64,000 nt of DNA from JAZDFC01 sp043808235 (GCA_043808235.1 JAZDFC010000110.1:66764-130763), one strand, 5' to 3'. Counted from the stretch's first letter, positions 35,468 through 45,416 are shown. A program made the numbers and translations. The notes: a model not told the origin generated them from the letters alone.

Positions 35468-36232
35468 TCATGCGGTTTGATTTTGAAAGTCTTCTTCAAC
35501 AACCCAATCGTAACCTTTGTCTTCAAGTTCGAGTGCGAGTTCTTTTCCACCGGATTTAATTATTCTGCCTTTCGATAAAACGTGTACAAAATCCGGTACG
35601 ATGTAATTCAATAATCTCTGATAGTGCGTTACAACCAATACCCCGTTTTCTTTTGAACGGAAAGTATTTACTCCCTGCGCAGCAATTTTTAATGCATCGA
35701 TATCGAGCCCAGAGTCAGTTTCATCAAGCAATGCCAGCTTGGGATTCAACATCAGCAACTGCATAATTTCATTTCTCTTTTTCTCGCCGCCGCTAAATCC
35801 GGTATTCACGTAACGATTAATCAATGTGTCCTGCATGCCCATAATCTCTGCTTTCTCTTTCATCAATACAAGAAATTCTTTGGCGGATAATTCCGGCAGA
35901 CCTTTGTATTTTCGAATTTCAGTCAAAGCTGTTTTCAGAAATGTTGCGTTGGTAACACCGGGAATTTCAATCGGATACTGGAATGCGAGAAAAACTCCTT
36001 CGCGTGCACGGTCTTCCGGTGACAATTCAAGTAAATTCTTTCCTTCGAATATTACTTCGCCTTCGGTTACTTTGTATGCTTCGTGTCCGGCTAAAACATT
36101 GGCAAGCGTACTTTTTCCCGATCCATTCGGACCCATAATAGCATGTACCTCGCCGGCATTAATTTCAAGATTTATTCCTCTAAGAATTTCATTTTCATCT
36201 ATCGATGCATGTAAATTTTTTATTTGTAACAT
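35468..36232 (-). CDS. sufC: SufC ATPase of the Fe-S assembly scaffold
   Basis: A 254-residue ABC-type ATPase that is cytoplasmic and works with SufB and SufD, not with a transporter. Walker A is GPNGSGKSTLANVLAGHEAY, the signature is SGGEKKRNEIMQ and Walker B is LALLDETDSGLD. It is separated from sufB by 169 bases made almost wholly of simple repeats, unlike the tight spacing elsewhere in the operon. Confidence 0.97.
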   Translation of the reverse strand: MLQIKNLHASIDENEILRGINLEINAGEVHAIMGPNGSGKSTLANVLAGHEAYKVTEGEVIFEGKNLLELSPEDRAREGVFLAFQYPIEIPGVTNATFLKTALTEIRKYKGLPELSAKEFLVLMKEKAEIMGMQDTLINRYVNTGFSGGEKKRNEIMQLLMLNPKLALLDETDSGLDIDALKIAAQGVNTFRSKENGVLVVTHYQRLLNYIVPDFVHVLSKGRIIKSGGKELALELEDKGYDWVVEEDFQNQTA

Positions 36233-36270
36233 TTTTTTTGTTGTCCCTATTTTTCGTTGTTAGTAAAAAG

Positions 36271-36400
36271 TAATCAGTTATCAGCAATCAGTAATCAGTA
36301 ATCAGTTTTCAGTAAAAGAAGAATTATAATGTATATTTTCATTTCCCATCTTCCATTTTCCATTTTCCATCTTCCATTTTCCATTTTCCATCTTCCATTT
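36271..36400. repeat. Two simple-sequence arrays in the sufB-sufC gap
   Basis: First array 36271-36313: repeats of AATCAGT with variants (ATCAGTAATCAGTAATCAG). Second array 36341-36400: repeats of TTCCAT/TTTCCA with TCTTCCAT every second or third unit. They are separated by about 27 bases. Together they fill most of the space between the sufB stop codon (36402) and the sufC start. No promoter or hairpin with a T run was seen. Confidence 0.85.
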
Positions 36401-36401
36401 T

Positions 36402-37862
36402 CTATCCCACAGAACCTTCAAGGCTAATCGCAAGTAACTTCTGTGCTTCAACTGCAAACTCCATCGGAAGCTCTTTAAATACTTCTTTGCAGAATCCGTT
36501 CACAATCATGTTCACTGCGTCTTCCGTCTTTATGCCTCTCTGATTCAAATAAAATATCTGATCTTCACCTACTTTCGAAGTTGTTGCTTCGTGCTCAACT
36601 TGTGCAGTTTCATTTCCAACTTCGATATATGGGAAAGTGTGTGCACCGCATTTATCACTCATCAGCATTGAATCACACTGCGAAAAATTGCGCGCATTTG
36701 CCGCGTTCTTCCCAATCTTAACAAGACCTCTGTAAGAATTGCTGCTTCGCCCTGCGGAAATTCCTTTGGATACGATTGTGCTTCTCGTATTCTTTCCAAG
36801 ATGAATCATCTTCGTGCCGGTATCAGCTTGCTGCATATGATTTGTAACCGCCACCGAATAAAACTCACCAACCGAATTATCTCCCTGTAAAATACAGCCG
36901 GGATATTTCCATGTTATCGCAGAGCCGGTTTCAACTTGTGTCCACGAGATTTTTGAATTTTTACCGCGGCATGCGCCTCGTTTAGTAACAAAATTATAAA
37001 TTCCTCCCTTTCCTTCTTTATCGCCGGGAAACCAATTCTGTACTGTCGAGTATTTTATCTCGGCGTTGTCGAGAGCAATCAATTCAACAATGGCTGCATG
37101 AAGTTGATTTGTATCGCGCATCGGAGCGGTACATCCTTCGAGGTAACTAACGTAACTTCCTTCCTCGGCAATTATCAAGGTTCGTTCAAATTGACCTGTG
37201 TCTATCGCATTAATTCGAAAGTATGTTGAAAGCTCCATCGGGCATCGAACGCCTTTCGGAATATAAACGAATGAGCCATCGCTGAATACTGCCGAGTTAA
37301 GTGTAGCAAAAAAATTATCGGTGTACGGAACAACAGAGCCAAGATACTTTTTCACAAGTTCGGGATGCTCGCGAATCGCTTCCGATATCGACATAAATAT
37401 TATTCCCTGCTCTGCCAATGTTTCTTTAAAGGTCGTGGTTACAGAAACCGAATCGAACACAGCATCAACCGCGACACCGGCAAGAAGTTTTCTCTCTTCA
37501 AGAGGAATACCAAGCTTTTCAAAAGTTTTCAACAATTCAGGATCGGCATCTTCAAGACTATTAAGTTTCGGCTGATTCTTCGGCGCTGAGAAATAGCGAA
37601 TATCCTGGTAATTAATTTCGGGATATCCTACCTTCGCCCATTTCGGTTCTTTCATTTTCAACCAATGGCGGTACGATTTTATTCTCCATTCGGTCATCCA
37701 CTCGGGCTCGTTCTTTTTCTTTGAAATCATGCGGACAATTTTTTCATTCAATCCTTTGGGAAAATCATCTGTTTCAATGTCGGTAACGAAACCCCACTTG
37801 TATTCGGATTGAGTTAAATCCTCAACCACTTTCATATCGTTGCCATTATCTTCGCTCATCAT
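36402..37862 (-). CDS. sufB: Fe-S scaffold protein SufB
   Basis: A 486-residue SufB, first gene of the suf operon. Conserved stretches: FFATLNSAVFSDGSFVYIPK, YLEGCTAPMRDTNQLHAAIV, YSTVQNWFPGDKEGKGGIYN and the C-terminal EHEATTSKVGEDQIFYLNQR. An AAAGGTAA box precedes the two adjacent ATG codons (37862 and 37859). The operon promoter should be in 37863-38130, shared with the divergent esterase gene. Confidence 0.97.
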   Translation of the reverse strand: MMSEDNGNDMKVVEDLTQSEYKWGFVTDIETDDFPKGLNEKIVRMISKKKNEPEWMTEWRIKSYRHWLKMKEPKWAKVGYPEINYQDIRYFSAPKNQPKLNSLEDADPELLKTFEKLGIPLEERKLLAGVAVDAVFDSVSVTTTFKETLAEQGIIFMSISEAIREHPELVKKYLGSVVPYTDNFFATLNSAVFSDGSFVYIPKGVRCPMELSTYFRINAIDTGQFERTLIIAEEGSYVSYLEGCTAPMRDTNQLHAAIVELIALDNAEIKYSTVQNWFPGDKEGKGGIYNFVTKRGACRGKNSKISWTQVETGSAITWKYPGCILQGDNSVGEFYSVAVTNHMQQADTGTKMIHLGKNTRSTIVSKGISAGRSSNSYRGLVKIGKNAANARNFSQCDSMLMSDKCGAHTFPYIEVGNETAQVEHEATTSKVGEDQIFYLNQRGIKTEDAVNMIVNGFCKEVFKELPMEFAVEAQKLLAISLEGSVG

Positions 37863-38130
37863 TTACCTTTTTTCTAAATTTTCTGATGAAAACGTAATCA
37901 ATCTGGAATTTTTTGTCAAGATTGAAATTGTTTTATTTTCCTTTGAAAACGAAGAAAGCGAGAATGTAGTTCCCGGACGAGTGGTAATTTCTTTCGTGAG
38001 TTAGGATGTATTGATATTAATAATTGGTATTTTATCTTTTTAGATTACTCAACAAGTACTTTAGGGAAATTTTGGGGAAACAAATTATTATATTGGCGCG
38101 GTTTTATATTGATTGTTATTACAGGAATTA

Positions 38131-38925
38131 ATGGAAGTACCCGAACCCAATATAAATTATTACGACAGCGATGAAATTGTCGGTGTTATAAATTTTCATC
38201 GTGATTTTTACTCGGAGATTCTGAGCAACGAACGCGATATTATCGTTTGGCTGCCGCCATCGTATTTAAACAGCCAAAAGCGATTTCCGGTGCTTTACAT
38301 GAACGACGGACAGAATTTGTTTTTTCCTCATTTGTCCTACATTGGCTATGATTGGAAAGTTGACGAAACCGCGAGTCAATTAATTTCGGAAGGAAGAATT
38401 GAGGAAATAATTATTGTAGGGATCAATAATTCAATCGACCGTCTTGATGAATACAATTGGTTTACCGAGAAGGGTCAAAAATATGCGTCGTTTATTATCG
38501 ATGAACTCAAACCGTTCATTGATGAAACCTATAACACACTTCCGGAGAAAGATAATACGGCAATAATGGGCTCGTCCATGGGAGGATTGAATTCATTTCA
38601 ACTTGTTTGGAATTACCCGGAAGTATTCGGTAAAGCTGGGTGTATGTCAAATTCATTTTGGGTAAATAACCAGCAGATATTCATGATGGTAAAAAATAAT
38701 CATCATAAAATAAAAGATGTAAAACTTTATCTTGACTGCGGTGAACTGGAAACGTCATTAATTAGTGACAACATTAAAATGTGCAAGTATTTAAAAAAGA
38801 TTGGCTACAAAAAGGGAAATAATCTTCTTTGTCACTTTGAAGAAGGCGCTGTTCATTCCGAAGTGGATTGGGCTAAGCGGCTTCATATTCCTTTAACGTT
38901 TTTATTTGGAATAAACAATGAATAG
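38131..38925 (+). CDS. Esterase of the EsteraseD/IroE-like alpha/beta hydrolase family
   Basis: A 264-residue alpha/beta hydrolase. The first strand region DIIVWLPPSYLNSQKRFPVL and YMNDGQNLFFPHLSYIGYDW are typical. The nucleophile elbow is GSSMGGLNS, followed by CGELETS and a C-terminal histidine in GAVHSEVDWAKRL. No signal peptide, so likely cytoplasmic. I start it at 38131 (MEVPEPNINYY), which has CAGGA 5 bases upstream, rather than at the TTG at 38113. The substrate cannot be read from the sequence. It overlaps the cupin gene by 8 bases. Confidence 0.85.
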   Translation: MEVPEPNINYYDSDEIVGVINFHRDFYSEILSNERDIIVWLPPSYLNSQKRFPVLYMNDGQNLFFPHLSYIGYDWKVDETASQLISEGRIEEIIIVGINNSIDRLDEYNWFTEKGQKYASFIIDELKPFIDETYNTLPEKDNTAIMGSSMGGLNSFQLVWNYPEVFGKAGCMSNSFWVNNQQIFMMVKNNHHKIKDVKLYLDCGELETSLISDNIKMCKYLKKIGYKKGNNLLCHFEEGAVHSEVDWAKRLHIPLTFLFGINNE

Positions 38926-39418
38926 CGCAAAAGAGTGGATTGAAAAATTAAATTTACTTCCCCACCCCGAAGGAGGATATTTTAAAGAGATTTACAAATC
39001 GAAAGAAACAATAGACAATTCCGCGCTGCCTCAAAGATATTCCGGCGATAGAAACTTTTACACATCAATCTATTACCTGCTCGAAGGTAAAAATTTTTCT
39101 GCATTCCACAGATTGAAATCAGATGAGATTTGGCATTTTTATAATGGTTCTCCTCTTTTGATTTACTTAATTAGTCCGAATGGAGATTTTCAGGAAATTG
39201 TACTTGGGATAAATATTGCTGACGGAGAAGTTCCGCAATTTTTAATTCCAGCTGGTTCATGGTTCGCTGCAAAAGTTAGAGATGAAAAATCATTCTCCTT
39301 GATTGGATGCAATGTTTCTCCGGGATTCGAATATGCTGATTTTGAATTGGGTTTAAGAAATGAGTTGGTGGAAAAATTTTCTGATCTCAAAGAAATTATT
39401 TTAAAACTAACGAGATAA
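38918..39418 (+). CDS. DUF985-type cupin protein
   Basis: A 166-residue cupin of the DUF985 family: LNLLPHPEGGYFKEIYKS, then TSIYYLLEGKNFSAFHRLKS, with DEIWHFYNGSPL and IPAGSWFAAKV as the two cupin boxes, and the end SLIGCNVSPGFEYADFELG. Family members are thought to bind sugars or act as epimerase-like proteins; the reaction is not settled. The start overlaps the esterase gene by 8 bases. Confidence 0.85.
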   Translation: MNSAKEWIEKLNLLPHPEGGYFKEIYKSKETIDNSALPQRYSGDRNFYTSIYYLLEGKNFSAFHRLKSDEIWHFYNGSPLLIYLISPNGDFQEIVLGINIADGEVPQFLIPAGSWFAAKVRDEKSFSLIGCNVSPGFEYADFELGLRNELVEKFSDLKEIILKLTR

Positions 39419-39427
39419 AAAGCGCTC

Positions 39428-39949
39428 ATGAATCGAGTAGAAATACAGCAAGGCGACATTACTAAACTAAGTGTAGATGCAATAGTTAATGCCGCTAATA
39501 CAAGTTTACTTGGCGGAGGCGGAGTGGATGGAGCAATTCACCGGGCGGCGGGACCAAAATTACTGGAAGAATGCAGAACTCTACATGGATGTAAAACAGG
39601 CGAAGCGAAAATTACAAAAGGATATAACCTTTCGGCAAAATATGTTATTCATACTCCCGGTCCTGTTTGGCACGGAGGAACAAATAAAGAGGATGAATTA
39701 CTAAGCAGTTGTTATTTTAATTCATTAAAACTTGCCGAAGAAAATAATATAAAAACAATTGCATTCCCATCAATCAGCAAAGGTGTTTATGGATTCCCTT
39801 TTGAACGCGCTTCAAAAATTGCTGTCGAAACAGTGATAAAATTCCTATCTCGAAACGACCTTATTGGTAAAGTAGTTTTTGTCTGCTTTTCTACTAATGA
39901 TTTCAATAGATTCAGAGAAATTTATAAAAATCTGGTTGAAAACAATTAG
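39428..39949 (+). CDS. Macro domain protein, probable O-acetyl-ADP-ribose deacetylase
   Basis: A 173-residue stand-alone macro domain of the MacroD/YmdB type: IVNAANTSLLGGGGVDGAIH, GPKLLEECRTLHGC, TGEAKITKGYNLSAKYVIHT and AFPSISKGVYGFP. These bind ADP-ribose and remove acetyl or ADP-ribose groups. The lysine in SISKG replaces a more usual threonine in the phosphate loop. Last gene of the esterase-cupin-macro set, 9 bases after the cupin gene. Confidence 0.9.
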   Translation: MNRVEIQQGDITKLSVDAIVNAANTSLLGGGGVDGAIHRAAGPKLLEECRTLHGCKTGEAKITKGYNLSAKYVIHTPGPVWHGGTNKEDELLSSCYFNSLKLAEENNIKTIAFPSISKGVYGFPFERASKIAVETVIKFLSRNDLIGKVVFVCFSTNDFNRFREIYKNLVENN

Positions 39950-40038
39950 TGTTAGACCACCACTATAATTATTTGAGTTTACTTTCGATAATTGATTGCT
40001 AAATACATTCAGTATTTTTCTAAAGCAAGGGATTTATT

Positions 40039-41466
40039 ATGACGAGTTTTATGAATACAAAATCTTTTCTCAGGTTCTTTTTTATTTTTCTTTTTGTGCC
40101 GATAATATTTCACGCGCAAATAGAATCAAATTCGGATACACTCAAATTATCTCTCCCGGAATGTATTGACCTTGCGTTGAAAAACAGCAATTATCGCCCG
40201 GCTGCTGAGTATGCAATACAAACTGCTGAATCTCGAATTGAGCAAGCCCAATCCGGACATTATCCACAGCTTGATGCCGGATTACTTTACTCGCGGTTCG
40301 ACCAGGATTTAAATTTTATAATGCCAGGGATGAACATGACAATCCCCCAAATTAATCTTGGCGCCATCACACTTGACTTACCACCAATCGCCGTTCCCGA
40401 ACAAAACGTAAAATTAGCGGATAAGCAAACCATTACTGCAGATATCAGTTTGACATTGCCTTTATTTACAGGGTGGAAAATCAGTTCGTATATCCAACAA
40501 GCAGAAGCAGGACTTGAGGCTGCAAAGCACGACTTAAGACAGGCAAAAGTAAACATTACATATGAAACTACAAGACTGTACTATGCTGTGGTACTGACAA
40601 ATAAATTAGTGGAAATTGCTACCGAGGCTCACGAAAGACTAAGTACGACTCTCGAAGTGACTAAATCACTTTATGAAAAAGGCTCCGGCAAAGTAACCAA
40701 AACCGATTACCTAAAAAACAAGACGATTGTTGAAGCAGTTGGTTCGTTCGTATTTTCAATTAAGGCACAAAATAAATCAGCGTTAGCTGCGCTTGTAAAT
40801 GCAATGGGACTCGATTGGAATACCAAAATTGCACTAAGCAATAATGAAATTCAGTTCAATCATACAATACAATCATTGGAAGAACTTATCGGTACAGTTT
40901 ACAATTCCAGTCCGCTGTGGGGTAAAGTGGAGGAAGGATTAAAAGCATACAATTCCAAAATTGATGAAGCGAAAAGCAATTATTATCCCCAAATAGGATT
41001 ATTCGGAACATATAAAAGAATTTTTAATAATTACGATTATGGAATGGTTACTTTGGATAATAAAAATTTATGGGCAGTCGGAATCGGGATGCAGATTTCA
41101 TTGTTTGACGGATTCCGAACCTCGGCAAAAGTTGACGAAGCAAAAGCAAATTATCTAAAACTTATAGAAGAAAAAGAATTGTTGAAAAAAGGATTGGCCC
41201 TTCAGCTCCAGGATTTGTACAACAAACTTGAAGCAGCAATCGAAAGAGAAAAATCACTTAAAGCCGCGATGGAAACTTCGACGGAAAACAGAGATTTAAC
41301 TGAACGGGCATATTTTAATGATCTTATGGAAATGCAAGATCTGATTCAGGCGCAGATTACCGAATCGATTATGAAGGCGCAATATCAGTATGTATTATAT
41401 GAGTATGTTGAAATCGAAGCAAAAATTCAGAATGTTTTAGGTAAAGAATTCCCAACACAAAATTAA
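40039..41466 (+). CDS. TolC-family outer membrane protein
   Basis: A 475-residue protein with a signal peptide (FLRFFFIFLFVPIIFHAQ) and the two long-helix repeats of outer-membrane efflux proteins (LSLPECIDLALKNSNYRPAA, then VGIGMQISLFDGFRTSAKVD). TolC proteins form the outer channel of export systems. No membrane fusion protein or inner-membrane pump lies next to it. The next gene begins 10 bases after its stop, so it seems to lead the binding-protein/kinase operon, an unusual neighbour. Confidence 0.9.
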   Translation: MTSFMNTKSFLRFFFIFLFVPIIFHAQIESNSDTLKLSLPECIDLALKNSNYRPAAEYAIQTAESRIEQAQSGHYPQLDAGLLYSRFDQDLNFIMPGMNMTIPQINLGAITLDLPPIAVPEQNVKLADKQTITADISLTLPLFTGWKISSYIQQAEAGLEAAKHDLRQAKVNITYETTRLYYAVVLTNKLVEIATEAHERLSTTLEVTKSLYEKGSGKVTKTDYLKNKTIVEAVGSFVFSIKAQNKSALAALVNAMGLDWNTKIALSNNEIQFNHTIQSLEELIGTVYNSSPLWGKVEEGLKAYNSKIDEAKSNYYPQIGLFGTYKRIFNNYDYGMVTLDNKNLWAVGIGMQISLFDGFRTSAKVDEAKANYLKLIEEKELLKKGLALQLQDLYNKLEAAIEREKSLKAAMETSTENRDLTERAYFNDLMEMQDLIQAQITESIMKAQYQYVLYEYVEIEAKIQNVLGKEFPTQN

Positions 41467-41476
41467 CCTGATGTAA

Positions 41477-42412
41477 ATGCAGAGAATGCTGAATAAAAAT
41501 ATAATTCTTTTTGCAATTGTTGGTAATGTTTTGCTTGGATATGTAATCTCAGCGCAGAGCCATAATACGGGAGAGCCGCATATAAATTACAGTATAGGTT
41601 TTTATAAAAGCATTTTGAGCGGAATAAAAGTGGAGGATGCAAAGGCTGTAACAAAGTTATTGACAAACGAATTTATGGATGAAACCAATGTAAATGCAAG
41701 CTCGGAATCGATAATAATAAACGGGAACTATGAAGCCGAACGGCTATTAGAAAAACATCAACTTGATATAATCGTAATACCCGCAATTGATTTTTTACAA
41801 TTGAAATCATCCGAACCGGTTGAGCCTGCTTTCGTAGCGCTTTCGGATTTCAAACCCGGTCACGAGTTTTTGATTTTATGTTCAAAGAAAGACAAAATAA
41901 AATCACTTTCTGATCTTAAAGGGAAAAAATTGTTATTTAATTCAAAGTATGGAATTGATACGCCGATGATGTGGCTTGAGAATAAATTGCTCGAAAATAA
42001 TTTTGAAACTCCGGACAAGTTCTTTGCATCCATCACTTATGAAGAAAATCCTTCGCAAACAATACTACCGCTTTTTTTCGGGAAAGCATCGGTATGCGTT
42101 GTTACAAAAGCTGTTTATTCAACAATGGTAGAATTAAATCCTCAGCTTGGGAAAGATTTGGAAATACTTCATTCGTCACCAATATATTTATACGGTATGC
42201 TTTGCATCTGGTCCAAAATCGACGACCGGGGAATACGGGGTAAAATTGAAAAAAATATCGGGAACCTGGAATACACTGCTCATGGCAAAAATCTGTTAAC
42301 ATTATTTAAAATAAGCCGGTTGGTTCCCTTCGAAGAAAATTATCTTGATAGCCTTCAAGACCTTATTGCAAAAAACAAAAAATTGAAAAGTAATTACAAG
42401 AGAAAGAAATAA
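41477..42412 (+). CDS. PhnD-like periplasmic binding protein (first copy)
   Basis: A 311-residue protein with a signal peptide (IILFAIVGNVLLGYVISAQ). The body is a PhnD/phosphonate-binding type 2 fold: LDIIVIPAIDFLQLK, then ILCSKKDKIKSLSDLKGKKL, then FGKASVCVVTKAVYSTMVE. Such proteins bind phosphonates, phosphite or related ions, but many relatives are sensor partners of histidine kinases (as in TtrB-like systems). No permease or ATPase gene lies nearby, which favours sensing. It is followed after 4 bases by a diverged second copy. Confidence 0.85.
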   Translation: MQRMLNKNIILFAIVGNVLLGYVISAQSHNTGEPHINYSIGFYKSILSGIKVEDAKAVTKLLTNEFMDETNVNASSESIIINGNYEAERLLEKHQLDIIVIPAIDFLQLKSSEPVEPAFVALSDFKPGHEFLILCSKKDKIKSLSDLKGKKLLFNSKYGIDTPMMWLENKLLENNFETPDKFFASITYEENPSQTILPLFFGKASVCVVTKAVYSTMVELNPQLGKDLEILHSSPIYLYGMLCIWSKIDDRGIRGKIEKNIGNLEYTAHGKNLLTLFKISRLVPFEENYLDSLQDLIAKNKKLKSNYKRKK

Positions 42413-42416
42413 ATAT

Positions 42417-43341
42417 ATGGCGGTCATTACTACAAAACGTGTTTTATTCATCAGCTTTATTTGCTGTTATTTCTTTATCTTTAATTTGAGCCGGAATAAT
42501 GCGATACAGAATCAAATAAAACTTTTTAAGATGGGCTACAGCAAGAATATATTTCAGGATATCGATCCAAGAGATGGGAATGCCGCCATTTACACATATG
42601 CCGAAATATTCCGAAAAAAAAATAAAGAAAGAAAGAAATCTTGAAGTCAATTTCGAATCATATGTTTACAGCTCATCTGATGAAATAGCCGAGGCTTTGA
42701 AAAGAAAACAGGTTGATTTTATCGGACTCGGTATAAATGAATATTTTTCACTTAAAAATCGATTCGATCTTATGCCGTGTTTAGCTTCAACAACTGACGA
42801 TGGAATATTCAACAACTACATTCTAATAGTTAGTAAAACCTCAGGGGGAAAAGAGTTAAAATCATTAAAAGGAAAAACTTTGGCTCTACCTTCAGTTAAT
42901 TCGCATCCCTTGATGAAAATTTGGTTGTCAAATTTACTTCATCAAAAGGGATTGCCTGCCCAGGAAAAATTTTTCAAAAAAATTAATTCGTATGATAAAG
43001 AAGCAAATACGGTTCATTCAGTATTTTTCAAAAATAACGACTGCGCAATTGTCAGGCTTGAATCATTTAATACTCTATGTGAATTAAATCCTCAGTTGGA
43101 AAAATCACTAGAAATAATAGAAATGTCGCCAAAACTTTTACTATCCATGACTTGCTACACAAAAGGAGCCGATCAAGAATTAATTGATATCTTACTAAAA
43201 GAATCCCAAAAGCTTCATCATTCAACTGAAGGAAAACAGATCCTAAGCGTTTTTAAGATTGAGAAGGTATCGGAAATTCATGAAGATGACTTATTAACTT
43301 CAAAACAAATGTTTGATTATTATTATAAAAATATCAAGTAA
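42417..43341 (+). pseudogene. PhnD-like binding protein (second copy), frameshifted at an A9 run
   Basis: Two overlapping frames make one protein. The first (42417-42644) gives the signal peptide region and IKLFKMGYSKNIFQDIDPRD; the second (from about 42620 to 43341) gives RNLEVNFESYVYSSSDEIAE and the rest. The join lies at nine A (42614-42622); removing one A would restore a protein of about 307 residues that aligns with the copy at 41477 from end to end (LKSLKGKTLALPSVNSHPLM, then FKNNDCAIVRLESFNTLCEL). It may be a true mutation, a sequencing error, or a site of transcript slippage. Confidence 0.8.
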
Positions 43342-43376
43342 GGGGAAATGCAAATAATAAATGGAAGCGGATATTT

Positions 43377-45416
43377 ATGAGCCTTACTGAAAGAATAAAA
43401 AAAGATTTATTCGGCGAGATAAAGACACTGTCAAGCAGAATAGCCTGGAAAGCCGCTTTTCTTTCATGGCTCCTTATCGTGATAACAATTATATTATTTG
43501 TTGTATTTACTCTCCCTTATATTAAAAGTTCGGCTGTCGAAAGAATGCAAAACGAGGCGGCCGATATAACCACATCTATTATTCACGCTAATGCATCGGC
43601 TTTAATTACAGAAGAATACAGTTATGTTGTAGATCATTGTTTTAATCTCGTTAGAGAAAGCAATTCAATTCTATACGTTGTTATTGTGAGAAATAACGGA
43701 TTCTCATTAATCCATTATAAAGATAAATGGGAAATAGATTCTCTCGACCATACTACCGTTCAGGAATTCATTCAGCCCGAAGGTCAAATAAAAATCAGCC
43801 CTTTACTTGGCAAGGAAGTTTTTCACAAATCCCATAATTTTATTTATTCTGGAATAGATTGGGGTTGGATTCATGTTGGTTTGTCATTGGAGAACTACAA
43901 TAAAAGTAATTCGGAAACGACTTTGCGAATTACATGGCTAACGATTATACTTTCGATAATTGGATTTATATTTTCTATATTTTTCGCGCGTACATTAACC
44001 AAACCAATTACAATCTTAGATCGCGCTGCCCGTAAAATCGCCAGCGGCAATTTAGAAGTAAAAGCAGAAATTTATACCGGCGACGAACTGGAGAGCCTGG
44101 CAAATTCATTTAACACTATGGCCGAGGCTGTAAGAATTTCACATACTGAATTAGAAGCGCGTGTTTTAGATCGGACTGTTGATCTCGCCAAAGCAAATGA
44201 ATCTCTCATTTCAGAAGTACAATATAGAAAAGCAGCCGAAAAGTCACTGCACGAATACAATATTAAAGTCAATACTTTCAGGAATATTTACAAAGGATTG
44301 ATTGAAGCAAAGACAACAAAGGAAATATTAATCAGCACTGTGAATCAGTTGCACGGAATACTTATTAATTTCGATTTGTGTAGCATTTTTCTTTTTAGTA
44401 ATGAGAATAATATGGCAAAGTATTACGAAGTAAAGTTCACAGGTAATGAGTTTGAATTTGAGATACAGAATATTCCCCTGGTAAATTTTCAATTCCATAA
44501 TAATTCATCGCAGAATGAATTTCACATTGTTCATGATTTAGCTGCTGTGAAAGACAAATCAGAAATAGAAAGGCATATTCTGAGAAAAGGATTTAAATCA
44601 TGTATTAACAGTTCTTTGATGTTTCGTGGCGAACTTATCGGTGAATTGAATTTATCATCCCGGAATGCCAGCTCCTTTTCAGATCACGATAAAGAGATAA
44701 TGGTTGAATTACGGCATCCTCTTTCGATGGCAATTTCGCAATTAATACTACAAGAAGATTTAAAAAAACAGGCGGATGTTTTACAAAGCTCATTAAAGGA
44801 AAAAGAAATTCTATTAAAAGAAATTCACCACCGGGTAAAAAATAATCTTCAAATAATTTCCAGTTTGTTGTACCTGCAATCGAGTAAAGCAGAAAACATA
44901 AGCTTTATAAACCAGTTAACAGATAGCCAGAATAGAGTTAAAACTATGGCTCTGATTCACGAAAAACTTTACCAGTCCCGTAACTTATCGAAAATTAATT
45001 TTGCCGATTATATTAAGAATCTTTCTTCATATATTTTCACCAGCTTTAAAGAATTTTCCAATCAGTATGATATTGAATACGAATTGGAAAACATGGACCT
45101 TACTATCGACACAGCTGTTCCATTAGGGTTAATCATAAATGAGTTATTATCGAATATTGTCAAATATGCGTTTCCGGGTTACGACAAAACAGATACTGAT
45201 AATAAAGTAAAAATAAGTCTTAAAAAGTCCGAACACGATAAAACATTACTTATTATTAGCGATAATGGTATTGGATTACCGGAAAACTTTGATATAGAGA
45301 AAAGTAATTCTCTTGGTCTAATGATAGTTAGTAATCTTGTGCGGCAAATAGCGGGCAAATTGTGGGTGCAGCCGAGAAATTATACTGAGTTTAAAATAGA
45401 ATTTACGAATAACTGA
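43377..45416 (+). CDS. Membrane histidine kinase: sensor-HAMP-GAF-HisKA_2-HATPase
   Basis: A 679-residue kinase. Membrane segment 1 lies at about 27-50, an outer domain of about 130 residues follows, membrane segment 2 at about 182-203 and HAMP at about 203-258 (KPITILDRAARKIASGNLEV). A coiled coil and a GAF-type domain (about 300-465) precede the HisKA_2 helix KEIHHRVKNNLQIISSLLYL, with phosphorylation at His484 or His485. The ATPase part has IINELLSNIVKYAFPG and ISDNGIGLPENF. It follows the two binding proteins and should take their signal. The partner could be the next gene. Confidence 0.93.
   Translation: MSLTERIKKDLFGEIKTLSSRIAWKAAFLSWLLIVITIILFVVFTLPYIKSSAVERMQNEAADITTSIIHANASALITEEYSYVVDHCFNLVRESNSILYVVIVRNNGFSLIHYKDKWEIDSLDHTTVQEFIQPEGQIKISPLLGKEVFHKSHNFIYSGIDWGWIHVGLSLENYNKSNSETTLRITWLTIILSIIGFIFSIFFARTLTKPITILDRAARKIASGNLEVKAEIYTGDELESLANSFNTMAEAVRISHTELEARVLDRTVDLAKANESLISEVQYRKAAEKSLHEYNIKVNTFRNIYKGLIEAKTTKEILISTVNQLHGILINFDLCSIFLFSNENNMAKYYEVKFTGNEFEFEIQNIPLVNFQFHNNSSQNEFHIVHDLAAVKDKSEIERHILRKGFKSCINSSLMFRGELIGELNLSSRNASSFSDHDKEIMVELRHPLSMAISQLILQEDLKKQADVLQSSLKEKEILLKEIHHRVKNNLQIISSLLYLQSSKAENISFINQLTDSQNRVKTMALIHEKLYQSRNLSKINFADYIKNLSSYIFTSFKEFSNQYDIEYELENMDLTIDTAVPLGLIINELLSNIVKYAFPGYDKTDTDNKVKISLKKSEHDKTLLIISDNGIGLPENFDIEKSNSLGLMIVSNLVRQIAGKLWVQPRNYTEFKIEFTNN

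Noticed and set aside
36271..36400. CRISPR-like array in the sufB-sufC gap
   Set aside because: Units of 6-7 bases without spacers are simple-sequence repeats, not CRISPR repeats.
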